Positions 1-12,110 of a DNA stretch of 64,000 nt are shown in pieces. A program made the translations under genes and the position numbers. Below the pieces are notes generated by a model. It was not told where the DNA came from, made no database searches, and saw only the letters and a program-made list of their open reading frames with translations. Location: contig NC_084802.1 of NCBI RefSeq assembly GCF_963169125.1, forward strand, positions 115,448,903 to 115,512,902. The letters are read 5' to 3'. The stretch comes from Humulus lupulus. Lineage: Eukaryota; Streptophyta; Magnoliopsida; Rosales; Cannabaceae. Positions within the stretch are counted from its first letter, which is position 1. Each line of letters opens with the position of its first letter.

Positions 1-1165
1 CTTGGGTCAACAATGCGTAAATTAGTAACATGTCATATAGATTATATGCTATACATATCCAATTAATTAACATATCATGCATCATTATAATTGTCATTTT
101 TGCAAATTTGTGCCTAGATGATGGACTTATAGTGATGGCCCATTATTTTAGATAATGGGAAAAATGTCAAATAAAACGGATCATAATCTTGATAGGTTTT
201 ATATGGGCCCAATTGAACATGTAAAGTTTAAATTTCTCTCTTTTGGGTGGTTCTACTTATGAAGGCCCATTTGTTTTACATTACTAGATTGAACTTAATC
301 AATTGAATAACGATCAATAACAAGAAGGTTTAAATTCTTGTCTTTTGTGTTCTGTATGGAAGTTAGGAGGACTTGTAGTGGGAATAACATACTGGACCCA
401 GCCCTTCTTCATGCAAGCCCAAATTGTTCAGGCCCGTTTACCTAAGTTGGAATTGATTGTATTAGGTTAATTCTAGTTGAACATAAATTGATTGATTAGT
501 AACACAATAATTCTAAAAATTTAAATGGGTATTTTAGAATTAGAAGAAATTTATACTAGGGTTTATTAATTATTTTAAATAATATAAAAAAACATAGTTT
601 TATAAATTTCACAAGGAAAATACTAAATTAAAATAATGAGTTTTAATTTTTGAAATTCGATCTCCATCGTTAATTTAACAAGGTTAGAGTTTAGTGGGGC
701 CTTATGGCGCTTTGATTATGTCTCCCTACGGATGGTGTTCACTAGACTTTTAACAAGGTTAAATTTCTTAGGATAGATAGTTATAGAACAAACCCTTATA
801 GACTCATCCCTACGGTGACTATGAGAAATAAGTCTATAATAATCGAAACTGTGAGTCTAGCTCATAAAGTTCGAAATAATTGGATTTCGTGACTTTGATC
901 GAATAGGAAGGTTACTAATAATAGTTTTAGACTATTATTAATTGAGATGTTTACTCTATTTAACTAAGTGAATTTGTGATTCTCACCTACCAAGACACAT
1001 GTATTCATGGCTAGTTAAATTTCCTTAGAAATAGTAGATATGTGTTTTTTTAGTATTTTACATATTTATGCATATTTTATATGTTTGATCTATTTCTGGA
1101 TATTTATGTGATTAAATAATTGCTAAACAACGCACTAATCTCTACTTATTGATAATTGTAGCTCT
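1..1165 (+). other. 5' leader of Copia-1 (no gene)
   Basis: AT-rich sequence with no credible coding region, lying directly upstream of the Copia-1 gag start. I see no LTR end followed by a tRNA primer site here. It is therefore most simply read as the long untranslated leader of that element, with its 5' LTR lying before the window. Reverse-strand reading frames across 1135-1404 are shadows of gag. This is inference from position; nothing in the leader itself was recognised. Confidence 0.4.
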
Positions 1166-2080
1166 ATGTCGAATTCCATTATCTCCCTTCTCTCCAAGGA
1201 ACTTCTCACTGGAGAGAATTTTTCCAAATGGAAGTCAAACATCAACATTGTGTTGATCGGCGACAACTCCAAGTTTGTTATGACTGAAGTTTCACCTAAC
1301 TTCCCTGGTGATTTATATTCAAAAGAATCAAGGGAGAAGTACGAGTGTTGGCTTGCTGCTAACAACAAAGCCAAGGCGTACATGCTAGCTAGCATGTTTG
1401 ACATGCTAAGGACGAAGATGGAGGATGTCGAAACTACCTATGAAATCATGGAACAGCTTTAGGAAATGTTCGGACAAAAATCTGGACAAGCTAGTTTCGA
1501 GGCGACGAAGAAGTATGCTAATGCTAGGGTGGCGTCTGGAAAGCATGTTCGTGATAACTTAATCAAGATGACGAACTACATTCAAGAGATAGAAATGCAC
1601 GAAGCCACCATAGATGAGGAAACTCAAGTGGGGCTTATTCTGAATAGTCTTGATCCCAGTTTTCTTCCATTCACCACCAACTACTTACTAAACAAACTGA
1701 AGTGCGAAATGACTCAACTCATGAACGAGCTTCAAATGTTTGAAGGTATCAATGGTGGACCAAGTAAGGGATATGACAAGAAGCTTACTACTGCTGCTGA
1801 GGTCGCTCCTAGAGAATTCAACTTGGCTTCATCCTCGAAGATAAACCAGAGGAGTAAGAGAAAGAATAAGAAAGGCAAGGCCACAGCTACTGCAAAACCA
1901 GCTGGAGGTGCTGCAAAACCTACTGGGGCAAAACCCGCTGCTAAGAAAGCCAAAGGAGCATGTGTCCACTACAAGGAGACTGGGCATTGGAAAAAGGATT
2001 GCCCAACTCTCAAGGCTAGAAGAACCCAAGGTAATTGTCAATCTTTTGTCTTGGATGCATGTGTTTTGGAAGATGATAAT
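1166..2080 (+). pseudogene. Copia-1 gag, broken
   Basis: Capsid-type gag of a Ty1-copia element, which would package element RNA in cytoplasmic particles. The start is the ATG at 1166 (MSNSIISLLSKELL), with a typical Copia gag opening (LTGENFSKWKSNI). A TAG at 1460-1462 splits it; the two parts are in the same frame, and a CAG-to-TAG change would explain the stop. The middle carries the gag helical region (VGLILNSLDPSF, MTQLMNELQMFEG), then a Lys/Ala-rich linker and a zinc knuckle around residue 165 of the second part (CVHYKETGHWKKDC). The second Cys of the CX2CX4HX4C motif is Tyr, so RNA binding is probably lost. Protease follows in the same frame. Confidence 0.85.
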
Positions 2081-3598
2081 TTTGTATGGATTATAGATTT
2101 TGGATCCACTAACCATGTATGCACTTCTTTGTAGCTACTTAGCAATTGGACACCAATAAAGGAAGGTGGGTTGAAGCTTAGAGTCAAAAATGGAGCATTT
2201 GTGAACGTTGAAGCAAGAGGACAAGCCCGTCTAAATTTTGGAAATAAATATTTAGTTTTAAGTAATGTTTATTTTATTCCAAACTTTAGTCAGAATTTAA
2301 TTTTAGTTTCTTTATTACACCAATAACATTTTGCTGTATCTTTCACAAGTTTTAATATATCAATTTTATTGCATGGATGTGAATTGTGTGTTGGATGTAT
2401 GGAAAATGGGCTATACCTTTTACGACCTATCAAACCCTCCTCTTTTAATAACGAGTTATTTAAGGTAGCTAGATCTAGGACCGCCAAACGACAAAAGATT
2501 GATAACGATAACATGTCGTATCTTTGGCATCTATGACTTGGTCATATTAACTATGATAGGATCAAAAGACTAACAAAGGATGGGCCTTTCAGGGAACTCA
2601 CAATGGGTGACCTACCTTCCTGGGAATCTTGTCTCAAGGGTAAAATGATCAAGCGTCCATTCTCTGCAGAAGGAGAAAGGGCCATAGAACTACTAGGGTT
2701 GGTTCATTCAGATGTTTGTGGACCGTTGAATGTTTAAGAGAGGGGTGGTTATGAGTATCTCATCACTTTCATTGACGACTACTTGAGATACTCGTGTCTT
2801 TACCTAATGTATAGGAAATCTGAAACATTTGAGAAGTTTAAAGAATTCCTTGCAATGGCTCAAAACCAATTAGGTAACACGTTAAAGATATTGCGATCTA
2901 ATAGGGGTGGAGAATACATGGATATGCAGTTCCAAGAATATTCAACTGAACTTGGGATATTATATCAACGTACTGCCCCAGGTACTTCGCAACAAAATGG
3001 TGTTGCGTAGCATGAGAATCGCACGTTAATGGAAATGGTTCGGTCCATGATTAGTTATTCAACTCTTCTGATCTCTTTTTGGGGACATGCCATGCAGACC
3101 GCATGTGACATTTTAAATGTCGTGCCATCTAAAGCTATCTCCAAAACACCCTTAGAACTATGGAATGGTCGTGAACCTAGTTTGTGTCATTATAGAATCT
3201 GGGGGTGTCCCGCTCATGTCCTGAGGAAGAAAGAATGAAAGCTAGAACTGCGAAATGAAGTTTGCTTGTTTGTTGGCTACCCTAAAGGTACTCGGGGTGT
3301 TCTGTTCTATAGTCCACAAGATAAGAAAGTGTTTGTTTCTACAAACGCTACTTTTCTTGAACAAGACTACATGTCTAATTTCAAACCTTGTAGCAAAGTA
3401 GTCTTGGCAGAATTGCAATCTAACTTAGCTATTCCTACTATTGCAATTCCATCAACACAAGTTAATGAAAACAAAAATATTCCTACTGATCTTCCTCAAG
3501 TGATGCAAGTCGAGATTAACAAGGAAGAACAAGAAACCACAGTTCTGATCAGACAATTACAATACCTCGTCGTAGTGGGAGGGTTTCTCGTACCCTGA
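2081..3598 (+). pseudogene. Copia-1 protease and integrase, broken
   Basis: Continuation of Copia-1 pol. The protease starts near 2080 (VWIIDFGSTNHVC), where the usual D-S-G active site reads D-F-G. The frame is cut by TAG at 2132. The pre-integrase zinc finger is near 2520-2640 (HLxLGH, then SWESCLKGKM); the first Cys is replaced by Trp and a TGA falls inside the motif. The DDE core runs from LVHSDVCGPL near 2700 to QQNGVA near 3000. The second catalytic Asp is Asn (RSNRGGEY near 2897). Further stops lie at 2736, 3008 and 3236. The downstream WNGREPSLCHYRIWGCPAHV and LFVGYPKGTRG segments are typical of plant Copia integrase C-termini. A frameshift near 3550 separates it from RT. Confidence 0.85.
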
Positions 3599-3599
3599 T

Positions 3600-5160
3600 C
3601 CGCTATCCTATGGATGGTGAAACCAACATGGTCGTTTGGGACACACGTGATGATGATACGTTGTCTTTCAAATAGGAAATGGGTATTGCTGATAAGGATC
3701 TTTGGCTTGAAGCCATGAAATGGGAAATGGACTCCATGTACTCTAACTTCGTCTGGAATCTTGTAGAAGCATCTAGTCACTTTAGGGCCATTGGGTGCAA
3801 GTGGATCTACAAGAAGAAGAAAGGAGTTGATGGAAAGGCCGAGACTTACAAGGTTCGACTCATGGCAAAGTGTTATACCCAGAGAGAAGGAGTTGACTAT
3901 GAGAAAAAAAATTCTCCAGTTTCCATGCTAAAATCTATTCGCATACTCTTATCCATAGTCGCGACTCTTGATTATGAGATTTGGCAAATGGATGTCAAGA
4001 CAACCTTCGTTAACGGGAACCTAGACAAAACCATTTATATGGATCAACCAGAAGGGTTTAAAGTAACTGGATAAGAAAAAAAAGTGTGCAAGTTGAATAG
4101 GTCCATTTATGGACTTATCCAAGCTTCATGTTCCTGGAATCTAAGGTTTAATGAAATCATTAAAACCTATGGTTTTGAGCAGAATTTTGACAAGCCTTGC
4201 GTTTACCAACTCAAGCAAAACAACATTGTGGTATTCTTGATTCTCTATGTGGATGATATCTTGCTCATTGGAAAGAATGTCAACAAATTATCAGACATAA
4301 AGAACTGGCTGGGAACTCAATTCTGGATGAAGGACTTGGGTGAAGCAAGTTATGTTCTTGGTATCCAAATTTTGAGGGATAGAAAGAACAAACCTTTGGC
4401 TCTATCTCAAGCAGCTTACATAGATAAGGTGCTTAAGCAATTTTCTATGAAAAATTCAAAGAAAGTATATTTACCATCCCGACATGGAATCCATCTTTCT
4501 AAAAAGCAGTCTCCACAGACTCCTAAAGAGGAAGATGACATGAGAAGGATTCCTTATTCATCTGCAGTTGGAAGTCTAATGTGTGCTATGTTGTGCACTA
4601 GACCGGACATCTGCCATGCAGTGGGAGTTGAGAACATATACCAGTCAAACCCAGGAAGGGAACATTTGATAGTTGTCAAGCACATACTAAAATATCTTCG
4701 ACGAACTAGGATTATATGCTAGTCTACTCGGGTTGAGTTCTGAACCCGTTAGGCTACACCAATTCTGATTTTCAGACCGAAAGTCAATTTATAGAATGGT
4801 GTTTACTCTTAGGGGTGGAGCTGTGATATGGAGAAGCGTAAAGCAATCCGCGATCTCATATTCTATTATGGAGGCTGAGTACATAGCTGCTTCCGGGCAG
4901 CTAAGGAAATAGTCTAGCTGAGAAAGTTCTATACAAATCTCGGTGTAATACCAGAAATGGATAAACCCCTCATTTTTTATTGTGACAACAATGGGGCGAT
5001 AACCAATTCTAAAGAACCTTAGAGCCACAAAAGAGCGAATCATACAGAGAGGAAGTACCACATCATCGGAGAATATGTGGCAAGGGGAAAGTGAAGGTCA
5101 TGGAGATTGCATCTGAGGACAATCTTGCGGATCCTTCACAAAGACACTAGGAGAGACAAT
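3600..5160 (+). pseudogene. Copia-1 reverse transcriptase and RNase H, broken
   Basis: Copia RT. It is recognised by WLEAMKWEMDSM, then GCKWIYKKKKG near 3795, the IWQMDVKTTFVNGNL motif near 3980, LNRSIYGLIQASCSWN near 4090 and an intact LILYVDDILLIGK catalytic box near 4237-4275. Stops at 3673 (TAG) and 4072 (TAA) and a frameshift near 4707 break it. RNase H lies beyond, in changing frames; the homologue of SxxEAEYIAAS is visible near 4870-4900. Gene order gag-PR-IN-RT-RH is that of Ty1-copia. The element cannot be autonomous. Confidence 0.85.
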
Positions 5161-5220
5161 TTTTCTAAAGCATATAAAGGGAATGGGTTTGAGAGAAATG
5201 TTGCATTTGTTTTAAAAGTG

Positions 5221-5232
5221 CAAGTGGGAGTT
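5221..5232 (+). promoter_or_regulatory. Copia-1 polypurine tract
   Basis: Purine-rich CAAGTGGGAGTT sits immediately before a TGTTGGG LTR start, downstream of RNase H. This is the expected position and composition of a Copia plus-strand primer site. Confidence 0.75.
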
Positions 5233-6301
5233 TGTTGGGTTTTTTGCCCTTATAAAACCACATTTCTTATGTAATTCATTCATTATCAATAAAGTAGTAG
5301 AAATTATTTTGTTCAATCAAACTGCGTTGTTTACATGTTTTATTACATGATTAATTATTATTAATACAAACGTTTATAAAATCTCGAACATATGTATAGT
5401 TACAATTATAGTGACTTGGTCACAGTGGATTATAATTTTAATTTTATGTTCAAAAGCATTTTGTCCTAAGATTAAATCAGTACACTAGATTTTTACTGAT
5501 TGGGTAATCTACGATAAGATCTACTTACACATCTGGTCTGATTTCATATCAAGGACATTGACAAAGTAGACAAGATCGGATGTATTTTGTTACATGGGAC
5601 TGGACCGATATTGATTATTGACAAGATAAGTAAGTATTGTTATTATCTAATCTAATCTAATCATATCACAACGTTGACCATAGGTCAATTCTATCCTAAT
5701 TTTGAGTGATTAATATTCTCCTAATTGTATTATTCAAGTCTTTTGATTTGTTCGTTACCAGCTTACCAAACGAACTAGCTCATACTTACATATTGGAGAT
5801 TTGGTAGTATAATTGAGCAAGAGTATTTATCATAGAAATGAAATCTATAGCTTCTATTTAAAAAGTGAAACAATGATTTCCTTATAGCTTGGTTCAAGTG
5901 TTAAATGATAGAGTACTCATTTTCTGTAATTAAATTTACGAAAATATCATTTACAAAGAACTTAGTGGGAGTTAAGGATAAAATACCAATGAGGGGTAAA
6001 ACAGTAATTTGTACCCGTCTCATTAGTAGATCATCTATAGAGGATTGAATGATGGTTATGGTTATAACAATGGATAACGTATTTACATTTGGTGTAAAAC
6101 GTTCTATGAATTCAAGAGTGCAATTCTGAGTCTATAATGGAGCACGAGGAATCAATAAGTTAGTGAGATTATTTGTTATAAATAAACCCACAGTAAATTA
6201 TTGGAGCTTGAGTTCATGGATCCATGGTCCCTAAGTCATTTCTTATCAAAATGAACCTAGTAGTTTTGAATAATTAATTTAATTATTAATTATAAAAATA
6301 T
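5233..6301 (+). mobile_element. Copia-1 3' LTR, first part
   Basis: Begins TGTTGGGTTTTTTGCCC directly after the polypurine tract. It is AT-rich, with no coding sequence. It is interrupted at 6301 by Gypsy-1, whose target-site duplication (AATAT, 6297-6301) is repeated at 20676-20680, where the LTR resumes. The matching 5' LTR is not in the window, so the end and total length are estimates. Confidence 0.7.
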
Positions 6302-8961
6302 TGTACGCCCTGGTTTTCCCACGGGCTGTTAGCAAGCTGAGATACGGCCTAATCATGTCTACCACGTGGACATCCCCAAGACCGGAGCTGCCACTCAAAA
6401 GATCCTACCTCCTCAACTCGAGGTAACCTAAGGGTTCGCCAAGATGAGTGATAACTCTACAAAATAGAGTTATTTTACCACTTTTTATGTGCTAATTATT
6501 GCTTAATTCTTGAGTTTTTAATTGATTTATTAAGTTTTTAAGTAATTTTGAATTTATTTGTCTTATTTTGATTTTATATATTTTTGTGTGTTTTTATAGT
6601 TATTTTGTTGTAATATATTGTAGTTTAATTATTTGAATTATTGTAGTTTCATTTGTGGTAAAAAAAATGTTATATTATTGAGCTTAAGTGATAAATATAA
6701 ATTAAGTTATAATTAATATTTTCAAAGAATTAGCTTGATTTATTTTATAATTGAAAATATTTGAATTTGATTTAATTTATATTTATTTTATAGGGAATTT
6801 ATGCTCTTGAAAAGTAAGGAAAAAGAAAGAAAGGAAAATGGCATTTTTAAAAATGCCATGGATCAAGTTGCAAAGGCCCAAACGCCAAGCCCACGAAGCT
6901 TCTCCACCAAAGAAGCCATGGCCCAAGCCCAACAACTCCTCCAAATACCACCTGCCACAACACCAAACATTCAGCAGCTTCCCTTATCTCCAGGGGCTTC
7001 AATCCACGACCAGCCATCAACTTGCTTCACCATGGGCTTTCGGCCCAGTCACCAAAGCAGCCAACAACCTCACGCCTGCAGTTGCCACCTTCCCACACGC
7101 CTGCAGCCTTCGGCCCAGCACAGTCCACCTGCTATCAAGCTTATTTTCCCAATTTATCTTGAGCCCAACAAATGCTAATGTTCTCTTGTCCCACAATTGC
7201 CAAAAATGCCAACTTTTTACCCCACTTTCTACACATTTTACCCCAAAACATAATTATTATACCCTATAATTTACCCCTATTTGTCATATTATAATCAATT
7301 AAATTGATTATTATAATTTCCATTTTTTGGCTATAAATAGGGAGTTTTTAAGACCATTTGGGGTGTCCATTTGAGAGGGGAGGTTACCATACCAAAAACT
7401 CTACACATTTCAAACCTCTCTATTCTCTTCATCTTCTTCTTCTTTTTTGTTATTTTCTATGTATTTTTAGAGGAAAAATTTGGGGGTTTCTCCTCCAAAT
7501 TTTCCTATTTATGTTTGTAATTTTTAGTGTGTATTTGATATTCTAGTTATGAGTTTCTAATCTTTTTAAGATTATTAAGGTGATGATGAAACAATATGTA
7601 ACTAGATAGTGTTTATTTTGTATGTTGATTTCCCATTTTGTGCAACAAAGTTTATGGAATTTTCTTCTTCAAATATCTTCTTTCATCTTAAATATCATGT
7701 ATTTTAGATTGTTAGCACATATTTACACTTTGTTCTTCATTAGTGCAAAAACATAATATTCTTTGTGTAAGATGTGTCATTAAATTGTACACATCCATGC
7801 TTAGAACAAAAATATTATGTTTTGCCTTATAAATAATGTTCATTGATTTATTTGTTATTTCATTAAATTGATTTACACTAAATGCTTTGAAATTATAATT
7901 TGGAAAAGTGAAGAAAAATCCTATCTTTTTAGAAATAATTTGTGCTTAAAATTATAAATCCATTTAGAAAATGATAGTATGATTTATTTTAACTATCACT
8001 AAAACTTGGGAATCAATGTACTTATAAATATTATTTAACTTACATTTTGTGAATTCTAATCCTTAATAATCTTATTTTACTATCTTGATTTCTACTTTTA
8101 ATTTATGTTATATATATTGTCTTTAATTTCTTTATTATTATCTTTTATTATATTTTTATCGTTACAAATTCTCATCAATATTTGGAACTAGGTTAGAATT
8201 TGTTAATTTTGATTTAAAATAGTTTCTCTTTTCAATTTTAGACAACTCCTTTGGGTTCGATCTCGTGCTTACACGAAAACTATTCTATAAATACGATTCG
8301 TGCGCTTGCGAGTATAAATATTTAAAATATACCCGTTTTGGGTCCAATCAATGAGACTGAGTTTGGATTCTGAAGGCCACAGGTCGAGGGAAGCATCCAG
8401 CTCGTGGTACGAGCTAGGGTTGGAGGCTGTGACCTTTTATAAAGTCAACCACGCAAGGTAAACGTGCATATATCAGACATCACGTGTCTGATATATCCCT
8501 GACTTCTCGGACACGCAGCATGAACGTGCGCATTCTGGCACCCACGACTGGGTTGGGCCGTGCGGCCCATTATCCCCCTTACCTATTGATTAGACCACAC
8601 TTCATGTGTCAGGTTTTAGGAATTAATCATGAATGTCACAGAGTTAACATGATAGGTAAGAAGGTCACGGGATGACCTTCTTACCAACTCCCAGGTGCCC
8701 TCTCCTATAAATATGGAGACCCTGGGAGTTGCAAAGGGTTGGATTCTATTGTGTAAGAAATACCCTGTAAAAGAATACCAAGCATATAGCAATAATATTG
8801 ACTGGTGGAGTAGAAGGATTTTAACCTTTGAACCACCTAAAAACGTAATTGTGTCACCAGCCCATTTCTAAAAAGATCATTCATCTATTTCGGTTCAACA
8901 TAAGCACTAATCCCTTCCTCTTATTTTCTTAATTACCTGTTGGCGAAGAACCGCGTCAACA
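6302..8961 (+). mobile_element. Gypsy-1 5' LTR, split by a solo LTR
   Basis: Starts TGTACGCCCTGG and ends CCGCGTCAACA, matching the 3' LTR at 19923-20675. The 2660 bases minus the 1902-bp insertion and its 5-bp duplication leave exactly 753, the length of the 3' LTR. A TATA box (CTATAAATATGG) lies near 8705-8715. The sequence after 8961 (GTTTGGTGCTATCATTGAG) is where the primer binding site should be, but it is not a clear match to a tRNA end known to me. Confidence 0.9.
6449..8350 (+). mobile_element. Solo LTR (Gypsy-like) inserted in the Gypsy-1 5' LTR
   Basis: This 1902-bp sequence begins TGATAACTC, ends GGGTCCAATCA, and is flanked by ATGAG at 6444-6448 and 8351-8355. TG...CA ends with a 5-bp duplication and no internal genes define a solo LTR, the product of recombination between the two LTRs of an element. 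A TATA box (GGCTATAAATAGGG) is near 7329. The 3' part (GGGTTCGATCTCGTGC near 8251) resembles LTR ends of large Tat/Athila-type Gypsy elements; that lineage call is tentative. A Pro-rich reading frame at 6801-7178 is judged spurious. Confidence 0.85.
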
Positions 8962-9016
8962 GTTTGGTGCTATCATTGAGAGCAAGTTGGATTGGTGCTA
9001 TCACAAACATCCAACT

Positions 9017-11210
9017 ATGGTGACCACTCAATCCAGGCACGGTAACGAGACGGAACAGCATGATGGGCAGGAGGCTCATCATATCGCCATCCCCGGTGAA
9101 CAAATTCCTGAGGTCCAACAGCGGCCGGGCAAGCAACTGGTGGGCCAAGATGACACTGGAAGTTCGGCGCCCCGGCCACCTAATCCAAACCTAGATTATT
9201 ACACTGCGGTGGAGATGGAGAATGCTCAGCTGAGGAGCCAACTAGAAAAGGCTAATTAGCAGATCAAGGAGGTGTTGGCCCGACTACCCCCTCTTACAAC
9301 CGACGCTAACGTCGGAAAGAGGCAAGGCGAGACTCATAAGTCCCGCCGGGGTAATCGGTCTAGGCCTAGCCGCTCGGACAGACCTCCGACAGCCAACTCT
9401 ATTCCCTCATCGCACCGTTGAGAGGCAAACTTCGAAGAAATGCCTAGAGCCGAACAACAACAGTACAGCCATTCGGTCCGAACTTCAACCCCCAGCTCCC
9501 AACCAGCCTCGAGCGCGCCCAGGAGAGCTCGAGGAAATTCTAGAAGGAGATCCGGGGAAGGCTCACAGCATCAGCCCGTCCCCACCAGCCTTCATGCGCC
9601 TCGTCCAGATCGCCAGGCGCGGGACCCGCAAGTTGGCAGGGCCGCGAGGCCCCCACCTAACTTGATCCGCCCTGATGGAACTAGGATCGCATCTCCAGTC
9701 AGGCATCCTCCCTCACCAATAAGATATCCGTCTCCACCTCGGCCCATCCGAGATATCCCAGCTTATGGAAGCAGTAGGAGAAACCCGCCGTCCATGGGAC
9801 CTTCCCGACGTAGCGGGGCGTCGAGAGGGAGCCCGAATCCTCACCCCCAAAGGCGGACTCCGAGCTTTTCTAACGGGAGCTACTAGACCGGCAGTCGCCG
9901 TAGCGACCTCTCTGGCGGAAACCTGTGTCAGTATTTAAGCTCGGCACAAAGTCCTCAAACCACCCAGGGGGGCGACCTGCGAGATCGCCTTAACTCTCAT
10001 AGAGGAGAGCCAGTAGGAGGCGGCAGCCATGCTCGCTCAGGGGGGACCTGTCGAAAGTACGTAACGGCGGGAATGCCCCAAATAACCTATCTCAAGATAG
10101 GAGGGGCAATAACCCACCAAATATGTACAATGGATCCGGAGTTGTTGAGCAGCCCCGGAATAACCAAGGAAATCAGGACAAAACCCTCGAGCGTCTGGCT
10201 CAGATGGAGGAGCTGATGAGGAAGCTCCTGTCGGAGAAAGAGAAAGATGAATATGATTTGGGGGACGAGATGGAGCTCTTCGCCCCCAGCTTAGCAACAA
10301 CGGCTTACCCACCCGATTTTCGTATGCCGCACCTGTCCAAATTCAATGGAGACGGAGATCCGTTGGATCATCTGGGGATGTTCAACACCCTGATGATGGC
10401 CTACAACATTGGCCCCGAGCTGAGGTGTCTGATATTTCCCTCCACACTGACTGGACCAGCCAGACAGTGGTTCAAGCAAAGCAAAAGACAACCAATCATC
10501 TCCTGGAAGACTTTCTCGACTGACTTCAAAAGGGCATTCCGAGCCTCCTAGGCTGCCCGCGTCAAGGCCGATTCTCTGGCTAACGTGAGGCAACAGCCCG
10601 ACGAACCTCTGAAGACTTACCTGGGCAGGTTTGTGAGCGTCGCTGCTTGGGCCAGAGACGCGAATGACAGCTCCAAGCTCATGGCCTTGAGGACTGGGAT
10701 CCTCGTCGGAGGGGGACTCTGGAAAGATATACAAATGAAGGGAGCTAGCTCAGTGAACGAGTTCCTAAATAGGGCCCAGGAGTGGATCAACTTGGAGGAG
10801 GTCGAAGCCTCAGCTGCAGGAACCAGCCAGGTCCCTGACCAGCCCGCTGGAGTGGGGACGGAGGTCGTGACCATGACCCCAAACGTCACACAGAACAACC
10901 AGCTCGGTGGAGGCAAAAGAAAGGGGAATGGCGAGGGCAGCCAGCACGGCCCAAAGAAGAATAAGTTCGTAGACAAGTTTAAGCCCGTCTACGTGACTTA
11001 TACAGAGCTCACCCACTCTAGGGAGAACATCTTCCTAGCTAACTCTACTCGCCTACCCTGGAAGAGGCCGGAGCCGTTGAAGCACCAGAAGGGGAAGAGA
11101 GACACCTCCAAGTTTTGTCGTTTTCACAACGATGTTGGCCACAATACTGATGATTGTAGGCATTTGAAAGATGAGATTGAGACTCTCATCCGAGCCGTCC
11201 CCTTGGCCCA
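9017..11210 (+). pseudogene. Gypsy-1 gag, broken
   Basis: Gag polyprotein of a Tat-lineage element. The likely start is the ATG at 9017 (MVTTQSRHGNETEQ); an upstream in-frame ATG at 8987 is possible. The N-terminal half is Pro/Arg/Ser-rich and of low complexity. The Retrotrans_gag domain lies at about 10310-10720 (MPHLSKFNGDGDPLDHLGMF, GPARQWFKQ, PDEPLKTYLGRFV). A zinc knuckle near 11110-11165 reads CRFHNDVGHNTDDC, the spaced form typical of this lineage. In-frame stops at 9257 (TAG), 9419 (TGA), 9884 (TAG) and 10549 (TAG) each fit a single C-to-T change; a frameshift lies between 9886 and 10123. Protease follows in the same frame. Confidence 0.88.
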
Positions 11211-11469
11211 ATACGCGCAGAACAGGGTTCCAGCAAGTCGACCAGCTCCAGAAGTCCCAGTCAATCAACCCGGGTCTCGGATAGATCAGAACGTCCCTCC
11301 TCCCGTGATAGGAGGAGAGATATCCACAATATATGGAGGTCCGCATATGGTTGGCACGAGCAGGGGTGCCCAAAAGAGGTACGTAAATGAACTCAAGGTG
11401 CATAATGGAGTAGAGTTCGCCCCGGAGCAGCGTTTGCCAAAGCAGCAACGATTGGAGAGGCAACCGATC

Positions 11470-12110
11470 ATTTTTACAGAAGAAGATGCGGGCCATGTCC
11501 AGTTCCCTCATAACGACCCTCTGGTCGTAGCAGTTCAGCTCGCTAATCGGAAGGTTAGGAGGGTGTTGATCGATAATGGGAGCTCGGTAAACCTTCTATT
11601 CCGGTCCACACTGGAGAAGATGGGTTTGACTGTCGCCGAGCTGAAGGCGACCTCCATGATGCTGTATGGTTTTTCAGGAGAAGGATCAGCGGCTATAGGG
11701 ACTATCGAGCTGGTGATCACCCTAGGAGAAGGACCTTGGACAGTCTCCAAACTCCTCGAGTTCGTGGTCATCGACTGCTTCGCTGCGTACAACGCAATTT
11801 GGGACGACCCACGCTCATAGCTTTTGAGGCCGTCACTTCCATTCGCCACCTCGCGATGAAATTCCCTACTTCCATGAGAATATGCACCGTCCGTGGTGAT
11901 CAACTCGCTACCAGGGAATACTACAGCATTTCCATGAAGGGAAAATCAAAACCCGGGCAGCTAGCAATGGCCATCCAAGGTGGTGGAGAGGAATCTCAGG
12001 AACCCTTAGCTGATCCTGAGATTGAAAAACCTCAGAGCGCCGAAGGGGAAAATATCATCTTAAGTGAGGATATTGACCCCCGAATAGGCGAGGACAGGTC
12101 CGAGCTCTAG
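11470..12110 (+). pseudogene. Gypsy-1 aspartic protease, broken
   Basis: Retropepsin domain that would cut the polyprotein. The active-site region is at 11563-11590 (VLIDNGSSVNLLF), with D-N-G where D-S/T-G is usual; DNGSS is common in plant Tat elements. The flap and C-terminal parts follow (MMLYGFSGEGS, IELVITLG, FVVIDCFAAYNAI). A frameshift near 11805 moves the continuation (RPTLIAFEAVTSIRHLAMKF) to another frame, which ends in TAG at 12108 (CAG to TAG likely). An acidic linker leads to RT. Confidence 0.85.

Noticed and set aside
6801..7269. Pro/Ser-rich overlapping frames.
   Set aside because: They lie in the solo LTR with a TATA box just downstream; two frames are open at once, as expected from composition.
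8484..8675. 63-residue frame that recurs at 20198-20389.
   Set aside because: It recurs because the two LTRs are copies; the codons show no coding signature and no relative is known to me.
10291..11903. Several minus-strand frames over gag and protease of Gypsy-1.
   Set aside because: Shadows of the sense genes; unlike the antisense gene at 16-19 kb, they lie opposite conserved coding sequence and have no domain.
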